Assembly (NCBI RefSeq): GCF_029960815.1
Contig: NZ_JASBRE010000030.1
Location: forward strand, 1 to 55,956
Direction of reading: 5' to 3'
Origin: Pseudomonas sp. AL03
GTDB taxonomy: Bacteria; Pseudomonadota; Gammaproteobacteria; Pseudomonadales; Pseudomonadaceae
DNA: 55,956 nt
In this document: positions 41,024 to 50,506 of the stretch, one piece after another
Numbering within the stretch: the first letter of the stretch is position 1
Layout: each line of letters starts with the position of its first letter
The notes under the pieces: model-generated
Told to the model about the DNA's origin: nothing
The model's input: only the letters and a program-made list of their open reading frames with translations
Databases searched by the model: none
Made by a program: the position numbers and the translations under genes

Positions 41024-42706
41024 TTACTCGGGCAAGGCGATCGGACCGATTTCGTTGAACACATCTCCTGGACCCGGATTCTCGGCGTGAGTTTCACCGC
41101 CGAAGTGTTTCATGATGCCCCACACCGCGTTAAGCGAGGTCTGCACCGCGCCTTCGACCCAGGCCGGCGTCCACGAAACGTCGTCGCCGGCGATGAAGAT
41201 GCCGCGCTGCTCGGCCGGCATGTCGGTCTGCATGAAGTGCGCGTACATGCGTTGGTTGTAGCGGTAATGGCCGGGCAGGGCGCCTTTGAAAGCACCGAGG
41301 AAATGCGGGTCGGCTTCCCAGGACACGGTGATCGGATCGCCGATGATCCGCGCGGCGATGTCGACTTTCGGGTAGATCTTTTTCAACGCATCCAGTGCCA
41401 GCTTCACGCGCTTTTCCACCGGGTGCGGGAGCATTTTCAGCGCGTCGCTCATCCACGAGTACGACAGGCAAATCACGCCGGGCTTGTCGTCGCCGTTGTC
41501 GAAGAGGTAAGTGCCGCGGGTCAGGCGATCGGTGAGGGTCATGCTCATCAGGTCGCGGCCGGTTTCCGGATCCTTGTCCTTCCAGAACGGCCGGTCGACC
41601 ATCACGAAGGTTTTCGACGATTGCATGTAGCGCGTGCGGTCGAGGGCCATCCACATTTTTTGCGAGAACAGGGTTTCGTCGCATTCGATCTGGGTGGTCA
41701 GCAGCCAGCTTTGGCAGGTGGTCAGTACAGCCGCGTATTCGCGTGTGTCGCCGTAGTTGTCAGTGACCGTAAAACGGCCGTTCGGTGCGTGGGCGATTTT
41801 TTTCACACCGGAACGCGGTGCGCCGCTGTGCAACGAGCTGAGACTGGTGCCTTCAGGCCAATGCACGCAACGCTCCGGCACATGACGCCAGATGCCCAGC
41901 GGCACTTGTTCCACGCCACCGACCACCAAGTGCTGGTGATCGTCACAGTTGGTCATGACCACACGGAAGATTTCCAGCATCGAGTTCGGGAAGTCCGAGT
42001 CCCAGCCGCCGGTACCGAAACCGACCTGGCCGAACACTTCGCGATGATGGAAAGAGAGCTTGGCGAAGGCTTTGGAAGTGGCAACGAAGTCATAGAACGT
42101 GCGGTCGTCCCACAGCGGAACGAGGGTGTTCCACAGCTCTTTGAGGCGCGGTACATCGCGGTCGCGGATCGCTTGCTGGATGTCAGAGAACTGCGAACCG
42201 GCTTCCAGCGCATCAGCCCAGGCATCGGCGACTTCCTGGAACAGTGCAGGAAGATCCGCCAGTTTCTGTGCGTAATGGGTCTGGCCTTCGAGGTCGATCA
42301 CCGTGCTGCCCGAGGCAGGTGTCAGCGGGTTCGGGAAGGGTTTGGTTTGCAGGCCTAGCTTGTCGACGTAGTGATAAAACGCGGTGGACGACACCGGGAA
42401 ACGCATGCCGCCGAGCTCGGCGACGATGCCTTCAGCGCCGTTGAATGCCTGGGAGCGCAGACGACCGCCCATCTTCGAGGCTTCGTAAACGACGGGTTTG
42501 AGGCCCAGTTTCATCAATTCGTACGCCGCCACCAGGCCGGCGATGCCGGCACCAACAATCGCTACCTCGGCGCCGTGATTGTGCGAAGGAATGCTGCCCA
42601 GGCCGGCCGGGTGTTCGATCCAGTCGTCGAAGGCGAAAGGAAAGTCCGGGCCGAAAATGGTGACTGGTTTTTTACCGTCTGCAGGATGGCGATTGTTCTT
42701 GTTCAT
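41024..42706 (-). CDS. davB: L-lysine 2-monooxygenase
   Basis: A 560-residue flavoprotein amine oxidase, the same length as known pseudomonad lysine monooxygenases. The FAD dinucleotide-binding motif is EVAIVGAGIAGLVAAYELMK; GGRLRSQAF and AELGGMRFPVSSTAFYHYV follow, and the C-terminal FAD motif is IFIAGDDVSWTPAWVEGAVQTSLNAV. It decarboxylates and oxidises L-lysine to 5-aminovaleramide, the first step of the aminovalerate route. The rest of the route (davT, davD) is not in the window. AAGGTCAGCC precedes the ATG. It lies 156 bp behind an Lrp-type regulator gene on the same strand. Confidence 0.94.
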   Translation of the reverse strand: MNKNNRHPADGKKPVTIFGPDFPFAFDDWIEHPAGLGSIPSHNHGAEVAIVGAGIAGLVAAYELMKLGLKPVVYEASKMGGRLRSQAFNGAEGIVAELGGMRFPVSSTAFYHYVDKLGLQTKPFPNPLTPASGSTVIDLEGQTHYAQKLADLPALFQEVADAWADALEAGSQFSDIQQAIRDRDVPRLKELWNTLVPLWDDRTFYDFVATSKAFAKLSFHHREVFGQVGFGTGGWDSDFPNSMLEIFRVVMTNCDDHQHLVVGGVEQVPLGIWRHVPERCVHWPEGTSLSSLHSGAPRSGVKKIAHAPNGRFTVTDNYGDTREYAAVLTTCQSWLLTTQIECDETLFSQKMWMALDRTRYMQSSKTFVMVDRPFWKDKDPETGRDLMSMTLTDRLTRGTYLFDNGDDKPGVICLSYSWMSDALKMLPHPVEKRVKLALDALKKIYPKVDIAARIIGDPITVSWEADPHFLGAFKGALPGHYRYNQRMYAHFMQTDMPAEQRGIFIAGDDVSWTPAWVEGAVQTSLNAVWGIMKHFGGETHAENPGPGDVFNEIGPIALPE

Positions 42707-42862
42707 GGCTGACCTTGCTGGCGACCCGACGCGGGATGCGCATCTGAGTATAGGAAAAGATGGCAGCCATTCTAGAGAGCTTAGAACACGTTAATAAGAC
42801 GCAATGTGTCGTCGTTTTGCTTGTAAATACTGCAATTTGACGAGCGCAACGAGCAAATTGGA

Positions 42863-43324
42863 TTAAACCGGCTGGCCGCGATCAATCTTGCTGCTGAGAA
42901 TGATTGAGGTCGTGGTCTTCTCTACGCCATCCACGCTGCCAATTTGATCGAGCAACTGATCCAGCTGCTCAGGTGAATCGGTGCGCAACCACGCCACATA
43001 ATCAAATTCGCCACTCACCGCACACAACTGCTGCACCTGAGCCATCGCACTGAGACGTCGCAACACTTCCTTGCCCGAGCGCGGTTGCACCGTGATCCCG
43101 ACATACGCCTGCAAGCCGCCATCCACGACACGTTGACCCAAGCGCACGCCGTAACCGGTGATTACTCTGGCCTTTTCCAGCCGAGACAGTCGCGAAGTGA
43201 CGGTGGTGCGAGCGATGCCCAATTGTCGCGCGAGCATGGCGACGCTCTCGCGGGCATTGATTTGCAGGGCTGCAATCAACTGGCGGTCGATTTCGTCAAG
43301 AACGGGTGGGCGAGTGTCAGGCAA
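42863..43324 (-). CDS. Lrp/AsnC-family regulator
   Basis: A 153-residue protein: winged HTH (about 8-60: LDEIDRQLIAALQINARESVAMLARQLGIARTTVTSRLSRLEKARVI) and an AsnC/RAM ligand domain (about 75-145: AYVGITVQPRSGKEVLRRLSAM, VSGEFDYVAWLRTDS). I place the start at TTG 43324, which has GGAG seven bases before it and gives a family-standard length; the 59 upstream codons look non-coding. It precedes davBA on the same strand, so control of lysine catabolism is a fair guess. A GACGCAATGTGTCGTC palindrome lies in the gap at about 42799-42814. Confidence 0.87.
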   Translation of the reverse strand: MPDTRPPVLDEIDRQLIAALQINARESVAMLARQLGIARTTVTSRLSRLEKARVITGYGVRLGQRVVDGGLQAYVGITVQPRSGKEVLRRLSAMAQVQQLCAVSGEFDYVAWLRTDSPEQLDQLLDQIGSVDGVEKTTTSIILSSKIDRGQPV

Positions 43325-43430
43325 AGGTCGTCTCCAGCGGCACAGATCAATGGGTTGGCATGTTACAGGCACAGCCCGCGCAGCGCTCGGGGGGGGGTGA
43401 AACAGGTGTAAACCTATTTCAGGACTAGAC

Positions 43431-44117
43431 ATGGACACCACCAGAGCACTCGTAGTCGAATGCGACATCAAGGGATGCGAGGCGATTGAAATGACGAACA
43501 AGATGCCCCCCGCTATACGGGACCATGCATTGCAGATTGCCCATCACGAAATGGGGCATTACGTCATGGCCCGAGCCCTGGGGTTTGTAACGGGCGGCGT
43601 GACCCTGACAGTGACCATGGACTTAAGGCATCAAGGGGGCGCTTCCATCACCTTGGTGCGATCCATTTCGTCGATAGACGCGATGAAGGAGCATTTGGAA
43701 GCCCGGATGATGGTCCTCCTTGCAGGCGCTATGGGGCAGACATTACCTTCAAAACATTCGGCCGAAAAACGCGTCGATAAGTCGAAAGTGATAGCCATCC
43801 TCAAAGGAGAGCTTGGGGCGGAACAGGACTACGCAAAAATAAGGGAATTAAGGCACTTGCTGCGCAATATTGCCTACCCCAATACGGATCTGGCGTCGTC
43901 TGATCGCGTAACGGCTGAGCTGAAAGAGATTACCGATCGCGTGTGGTTTCGGACTCAAGAAATCGTAGAGGAATTGGCCGATACGATTATCGGATTGGCA
44001 GGAGCACTGGTGGACGGCATGGTCATCGTGGAGCAGTGGGGTAGGGCGGCGGATACGTATGAGGTCGTGTTGACGGGGGAAATGCTTGAACGGATGTGGC
44101 CCGTGCAGGCTAGCTGA
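43431..44117 (+). CDS. Stand-alone M41 (FtsH-like) zinc peptidase domain protein
   Basis: A 228-residue protein I do not know by name. H39-E40-M-G-H43 (IAHHEMGHYVMARALG) is an HExxH zinc motif set as in the FtsH peptidase domain; LEARMMVLLAGAMGQTL corresponds to its RxAVLLGGRAAEE helix, and LGAEQDYAKI places D133 where FtsH has its third metal ligand (TGASNDxxxA). There is no AAA+ module or TM helix, so it would act as an ATP-independent soluble peptidase or a binding protein. AGGA lies six bases before the ATG, and a G9 run is just upstream at 43389-43397. It diverges from the Lrp gene. Codon usage appears less GC-biased than in its neighbours, a hint of transfer. Confidence 0.72.
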   Translation: MDTTRALVVECDIKGCEAIEMTNKMPPAIRDHALQIAHHEMGHYVMARALGFVTGGVTLTVTMDLRHQGGASITLVRSISSIDAMKEHLEARMMVLLAGAMGQTLPSKHSAEKRVDKSKVIAILKGELGAEQDYAKIRELRHLLRNIAYPNTDLASSDRVTAELKEITDRVWFRTQEIVEELADTIIGLAGALVDGMVIVEQWGRAADTYEVVLTGEMLERMWPVQAS

Positions 44118-44225
44118 TAGGGACGCCGCCGCGGACGTTGAATAGCGCTTGGTTCGAGCGATAAATCAAAGGGGTGAAGCCGATGGTTTCAGTTCTGAAG
44201 GTTGGGACGAGTCTGTTTTGCTCAT
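44110..44225 (-). pseudogene. Broken DUF3077-type small gene
   Basis: An ATG at 44225 with AGGAG upstream begins MSKTDSSQPSELKPSASPL and stops at once. In the next frame the DNA continues PLIYRSNQALFNVRGGVPIS, then TAG. I recall a family of small pseudomonad proteins (DUF3077) that begins with the same Ser/Pro-rich lead and then FTPLxYRSNxALFxVRxGVPIxDAL. A small deletion seems to have shifted the frame, and the C-terminal half is missing, cut by the M41-like gene end. The strong ribosome site and long structured leader are kept. Confidence 0.55.
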
Positions 44226-44460
44226 GGTGTATCTCCTAAGCTTGAGGAGCTGCCACGTTCGTTTCCAAGCGAATGGGTGGCAGCTGTGCGCAGGTTGGAA
44301 ACCGGGAGCCTAGGAAACCGGCACGTCCGAAGACGTCCCACGCACAGCCGCCATGACACAGGGATTGCAGCCGTAAAACGTCTGCGGTCATGTTGGGCGC
44401 GTTGTTGCGATTCGCTCGTCGGGTTTCCAAGCCCGATCGCTGAATGGTCAGCGACGTCCG
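44226..44460 (-). ncRNA. Structured leader / C4-antisense-like RNA candidate
   Basis: The minus strand carries several strong hairpins: AGCTGCCAC...GTGGCAGCT (44248-44285) just before the ribosome site of the broken gene; ACGTC-TTCG-GACGT (44325-44338); and CGGG-CTTGGAAA-CCCG (44420-44436). TTGGAAAC occurs in two of them (44261-44268 and 44423-44430 on this strand) and its complement GTTTCCAA in a third place (44295-44302), so long-range pairing is possible, as in phage C4 antisense RNAs. I recall similar leaders before DUF3077-type genes in other pseudomonads. Boundaries and transcription start are estimates. Confidence 0.5.
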
Positions 44461-44597
44461 GAGAGTATCCCGTCGAAGAAAAGCACAACATGGCAGCAAA
44501 GCGCCAAAATGCAAGTTTCAGAGCTTGCCTACAAGGTCTGCGGGCGTCATCCGACTTAGCGACACGCGAAGCAAACTGAATTAAAACGTCAGGTACG

Positions 44598-44624
44598 AAA
44601 AAGCCGCGCATTGCGCGGCTTTCT
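44598..44624 (-). terminator. Terminator of the tRNA transcript
   Basis: On the minus strand AAAGCCGCGCA-ATGCGCGGCTTT followed by TTC, a strong hairpin starting five bases behind the tRNA 3' end. Confidence 0.88.
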
Positions 44625-44628
44625 TGTT

Positions 44629-44705
<77 letters not shown>

Positions 44706-44720
44706 TCAGTAGGCCGCGGA

Positions 44721-47700
44721 TTATAGCGACGGTTTCTCCGCTGTGCTATCCGAAAAGTCTGAAATGGCTATACGAAGAAACGTCGCGGAAAATTCGTCGG
44801 GTGGCAAGGGCAGGCTGACGATGTAGCCCTGGATCTGTTCACAGCCTTCGGCAGCGAGAAATTGCTGCTGCGCGAGGGTTTCGACGCCCTCGGCAATGAT
44901 GGTGAATTGCATGCTGCGGCCCAGGGCGATGATGGCGCGAACGATGGCTGCGTCGTGGGGATCATCCGGCAGGCCGCGGACGAAAGACTGGTCGATCTTG
45001 AGAATGTCCAACGGCAGACGTTTGAGGTAACTCAAGGACGAGTAACCGGTGCCGAAGTCGTCGATCGCCAGTTGCACACCCAGGTGTTTGAGTTGGTGCA
45101 GTACTGCCAGTGCTTCTTCAGCCTGGCTCATGATGAAGTTTTCGGTAATTTCCAGTTGCAGGAAACCGGGCTTGAGGCGGTTGTCCTTGAGCAATTGTTC
45201 GATCCGGCCGAGCAGGTTCGGCTGACGCAACTGAGCGCCCGCGAGGTTGACCGACAGCGGGCCGACGGGTTCGTACACCTGATTCCACTCAAACATCTGC
45301 CGGCAGGCGGTTTCGAGAACCCAATCGCCGATTTGCAGGATCATGCCGTTTTCTTCGGCCAGCGGAATGAAGTGCTCCGGCGGCACATCGCCGAAGGTCG
45401 GGTGGCGCCAGCGAATGAGCGCTTCTGCCCCGACCAGGCGATGGTCGACCAAGCTGATCTTCGGTTGATAATGAAGGTGCAGCTCATTGCGCTCGATCGC
45501 GCGTCGCAGTTCATGTTCCAGTGCCACTCGCTCGCTGGCTTGAGCGGTGAGGTCGCGGGTGTAGCTTTCGACCCGGTTGCGACCCTTGGCCTTGGAGCGG
45601 TACATGGCCGCATCGGCGTTTTTAACCAGCGTGGCGACGTCGCAGCCATCCTTGGGATACAGGCTGGTGCCGATACTGGCGCTGATAAAAAACTCATGTT
45701 CGCCGGCCTGGAACGGTGCGCCGAAGCAATTGAGCAACTTGGTCGCGATGTTGTCGGCGTCACTGGATTGCTGCAGGCCGGGCAGCAGGATGATGAATTC
45801 GTCGCCGCCCAGGCGCGCCACAGTGTCGATGTCGCGCAACTGTTCCTTGAGGCGCACGGCAATGCCCTTGAGCAGCAGGTCGCCGACAGGGTGACCCAAG
45901 CTGTCGTTGATGTGTTTGAAACGGTCCAGGTCCAGGAACAGCACCGCGCCCTGGCCGCCGTTTTCCTGTTGGTTGTTGAGCGCAGTCAGCAATCGGCTCT
46001 CGAACAGCGTGCGATTCGGCAGGCCGGTCAGCGGGTCGTGGTGTGCCTGATAATCGAGCTTGGCCTGGGCGTGTTTGAGGCTGGAAATGTCCGCGAACAC
46101 TGCGACAAAGTGGGTGACAAATTTGTCCCGGTTGCGCACCGCACTGATGGTCAGCCAGCTCGGGTAGAGCTCGCCATTCTTGCGCCGGTTGGAAATTTCG
46201 CCCTGCCAATGACCTTCGGCGGTCAGCTGATGCCACATGGCGGCATAGAACGCGCTGTCGTGCAGGCCCGAGGCGAGCAGGCGAGGGGTGTGACCCAATG
46301 CTTCGCTTTCGCTGTAGCCGGTGATTTCGGTAAACGCACGATTGACCGCGCTGATGTGCTGTTGAGTGTCGGTGATCAATACACCCTCGGCGGTGCTCTC
46401 GAATACTGTGGCGGCCTGTTGCAGTTTCTCCTGCATCAGGTGTCGCTCGGTGATGTCCCGGGCGATGGTCAGCATGCAGTCTTCATCGCCGATCGGCAGC
46501 GGACGGCTGGACACCTCGCAAAGGCGGATCTGCCCGTCGCTGCGGCGTATATGGCAACTGAAGTCGCGGACGAAACCGTCCCGGTGAAGCAAATCGAGCA
46601 TCTGTTTGCGTTCGTTGAGGTTGACCCAGATCCCCAGCTCGAGGACGGAGCGATCCACGGACATCGCGCTATTGAAACCGGTAATGCGACTGAAACCCTC
46701 ATTGACCTCAAGCAGTAAACCGTCGCTCTGTCGGGACAATAGCAAACCGTCGGGGGAGGCATGGAAGGCCTTGGCGAATTTCTCTTCGGAGGTCTGCAGC
46801 TGTTGCTGGGTTTCCTTGAGTTGGCTGATGTCCCGCACGACCACCACCAGCGCAGGGGTTGTATCGAGGTCGAAAGGTTCTGCGGAGATCAGGCCGGTAA
46901 ATACCTGGCCATTGTTGCGGCGAAAGGGCATCTCCAGGTTACGGATGCTGCCGGCCTGCAAACGCTGCAACAAACCCGGCCCGACGCCGGGTATGCCCCA
47001 GATGTTCAGGTCGGTGGCCGTCTGGCCGATGACGTCTTCGGCCTTGAGGCCGATCTGTTCTTCGAACGCTTCGTTGACCTCCAGCAGGCAGCCGTCGGAG
47101 AGCCGCGCGATGACTAGAATGTCCGGGCATTGCTGGAAGACCGAGGCAAACTTCTGTTCCGACAGGCGCAACGCCTCTTCAGTGCGCTTGGCTTCGCTGA
47201 TGTCGATCATCAGCCCGCGCATCACCGGTTCATGGCCGTGCTCAATCAGGCTGACGATATCGCGTACCCAAATGCAGCGGCCATCGGCGGTGATGACTCG
47301 GTAATCGAGGCTGTGATCGCGCCCGGCCAGTACTTCGTGATCGCAGAAGGTCTGGGCGCGAGTCAGGTCGGCCGGGTGAATAATGTTGCGCCAGAAGCCC
47401 GGAATCAGCCAGTGAGACAGGGGGTAGCCGAGTAGATCCTCGGCATGGGGCGACACATAGCTGTAAGTGAAATCGCTGATCCGCGCTTCCCAGGCGATGG
47501 CCGAAAGGCTCTCCACCAGCCCGCGGTAGTGGTATTCGCTGCTGCGCAGTTCTTGTTCCAGATCGACCCGACGGGCAATTTCTGAACTCAGTCGGCGGTT
47601 GATCCGGAGAACTACTGCCAGCACGATGATCAGCACCAGCAACCCCGGTAGACCGTAAACCAGCAGATCGGTCCAGAAGGTTCGATGATCGAGAACGTTG

Positions 47701-48467
47701 CCGACCCAATGCTCCTGAATGGCATTGATTTCGTCCGGGGTCATGTCGGCCAGGACTTTATCCAGAATGCCGACCAGCAATTTGTTGTCCCGAGGCACGC
47801 CCATGGCCAGTTGGTAGCGATAGGGGGTTTCGCCGCTGACGTAGAGCCCGTCGAGCTTGAGCTGGCGCAGGCTCCAGACGCTGGAGGCGAGATCGCCTAC
47901 CACTGCGTCCACTTCATCGGTTGCCAGCGCTTGCAGCGCTGAGCTGACATTGGGCATCGCCACCAGATTCAGGTCGGGATTGTGGGTGCGCAACAGCTCG
48001 TGGGGGGCGTAGTTTTCCACCACGGCGATTTTCAGGCCGTACAGGTCTTCGAGATTGCGTGGTTGGGGGCCTCCGACATGGGCAAGGATGACAATCGGAA
48101 AGTCCAGGTAGGGGCGGGTAAATGACAGGTAAGTCTGGCGCTCCGGTGTCGACATGATGCCCGGCAACAAGTCGAGCTTGGCTTGTTTGGCCTGCTCCAG
48201 GACGACTGTCCAGCTAACGGGCTCGATGGGCGTCAGCTTGATGGCCAGGCGTTGGCGAATCAGGTCGATATAGTCTGCCGCAAGGCCCTGATAGCGGCCT
48301 TGATCGTCGCGAAACTCGAAGGGAGGCCATGACGCATCGACACCCAGGCGTAAATCCGGGTGTGCCGCCAGCCAGCTACGTTCTTCGTCGGTCAGAGTCA
48401 GCGCGCCAGCCGTTGCGGTCCAGGTCAATAGCGACAGCAAAAAAAGCACGGTCGGCAGTCTGGGCAT
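44721..48467 (-). CDS. Large GGDEF-EAL sensor with periplasmic SBP domain
   Basis: A 1248-residue inner-membrane c-di-GMP enzyme. A signal peptide (1-22) leads to one SBP_bac_3 domain (about 28-250: LRLGVDASWPPFEFRD, KIAVVENYAPHELL), a TM helix near 270-290, and four PAS/PAC modules (about 300-800). The GGDEF domain (about 815-975) has LTGLPNRTLFESRL, DLDRFKHINDSLGHPVGD and RLGGDEF, with an inhibitory-site RDID five residues before it. The EAL domain (about 985-1235) has GAEALIRWRHP, ENFIMSQAEE, AIDDFGTGYSSLSYLK and EGVETL. Both active sites look intact. The periplasmic part suggests it senses an amino-acid-like ligand. The ATG at 48467 starts a clean signal peptide. Confidence 0.93.
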   Translation of the reverse strand: MPRLPTVLFLLSLLTWTATAGALTLTDEERSWLAAHPDLRLGVDASWPPFEFRDDQGRYQGLAADYIDLIRQRLAIKLTPIEPVSWTVVLEQAKQAKLDLLPGIMSTPERQTYLSFTRPYLDFPIVILAHVGGPQPRNLEDLYGLKIAVVENYAPHELLRTHNPDLNLVAMPNVSSALQALATDEVDAVVGDLASSVWSLRQLKLDGLYVSGETPYRYQLAMGVPRDNKLLVGILDKVLADMTPDEINAIQEHWVGNVLDHRTFWTDLLVYGLPGLLVLIIVLAVVLRINRRLSSEIARRVDLEQELRSSEYHYRGLVESLSAIAWEARISDFTYSYVSPHAEDLLGYPLSHWLIPGFWRNIIHPADLTRAQTFCDHEVLAGRDHSLDYRVITADGRCIWVRDIVSLIEHGHEPVMRGLMIDISEAKRTEEALRLSEQKFASVFQQCPDILVIARLSDGCLLEVNEAFEEQIGLKAEDVIGQTATDLNIWGIPGVGPGLLQRLQAGSIRNLEMPFRRNNGQVFTGLISAEPFDLDTTPALVVVVRDISQLKETQQQLQTSEEKFAKAFHASPDGLLLSRQSDGLLLEVNEGFSRITGFNSAMSVDRSVLELGIWVNLNERKQMLDLLHRDGFVRDFSCHIRRSDGQIRLCEVSSRPLPIGDEDCMLTIARDITERHLMQEKLQQAATVFESTAEGVLITDTQQHISAVNRAFTEITGYSESEALGHTPRLLASGLHDSAFYAAMWHQLTAEGHWQGEISNRRKNGELYPSWLTISAVRNRDKFVTHFVAVFADISSLKHAQAKLDYQAHHDPLTGLPNRTLFESRLLTALNNQQENGGQGAVLFLDLDRFKHINDSLGHPVGDLLLKGIAVRLKEQLRDIDTVARLGGDEFIILLPGLQQSSDADNIATKLLNCFGAPFQAGEHEFFISASIGTSLYPKDGCDVATLVKNADAAMYRSKAKGRNRVESYTRDLTAQASERVALEHELRRAIERNELHLHYQPKISLVDHRLVGAEALIRWRHPTFGDVPPEHFIPLAEENGMILQIGDWVLETACRQMFEWNQVYEPVGPLSVNLAGAQLRQPNLLGRIEQLLKDNRLKPGFLQLEITENFIMSQAEEALAVLHQLKHLGVQLAIDDFGTGYSSLSYLKRLPLDILKIDQSFVRGLPDDPHDAAIVRAIIALGRSMQFTIIAEGVETLAQQQFLAAEGCEQIQGYIVSLPLPPDEFSATFLRIAISDFSDSTAEKPSL

Positions 48468-48557
48468 AACGGTCTCGTTATGGCTCGGGGAGTGTTTCGA
48501 GTGTAGACGGGCAATTCGGCGGGAGCGAAGTGCGGGGGATATTATCTGCATAAAGCA

Positions 48558-48583
48558 AAACCCCCGGCCTGGGCCGGGGGTTT
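48558..48583 (-). terminator. rpoD terminator
   Basis: AAACCCCCGGCC and GGCCGGGGGTTT with a two-base loop; on the minus strand it is followed by TTTTGC. It begins six bases behind the rpoD stop. Confidence 0.9.
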
Positions 48584-48588
48584 AGTTA

Positions 48589-50439
<1,851 letters not shown>

Positions 50440-50506
50440 AACACCCTATCCACTGAAGGTCTTGGCGGGCAAAAAACAAGCCGAGGATTATACCTGAGCT
50501 ATGACC

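Noticed and set aside
44202..44579. A 125-codon plus-strand frame in the region before the tRNA
   Set aside because: No ribosome site and no family-like sequence; the region is better explained by structured RNA on the other strand.
43398..44628. Full genomic island with tRNA attachment repeats
   Set aside because: No integrase and no copy of the tRNA 3' end was found at the far side; only a short accessory patch can be supported.
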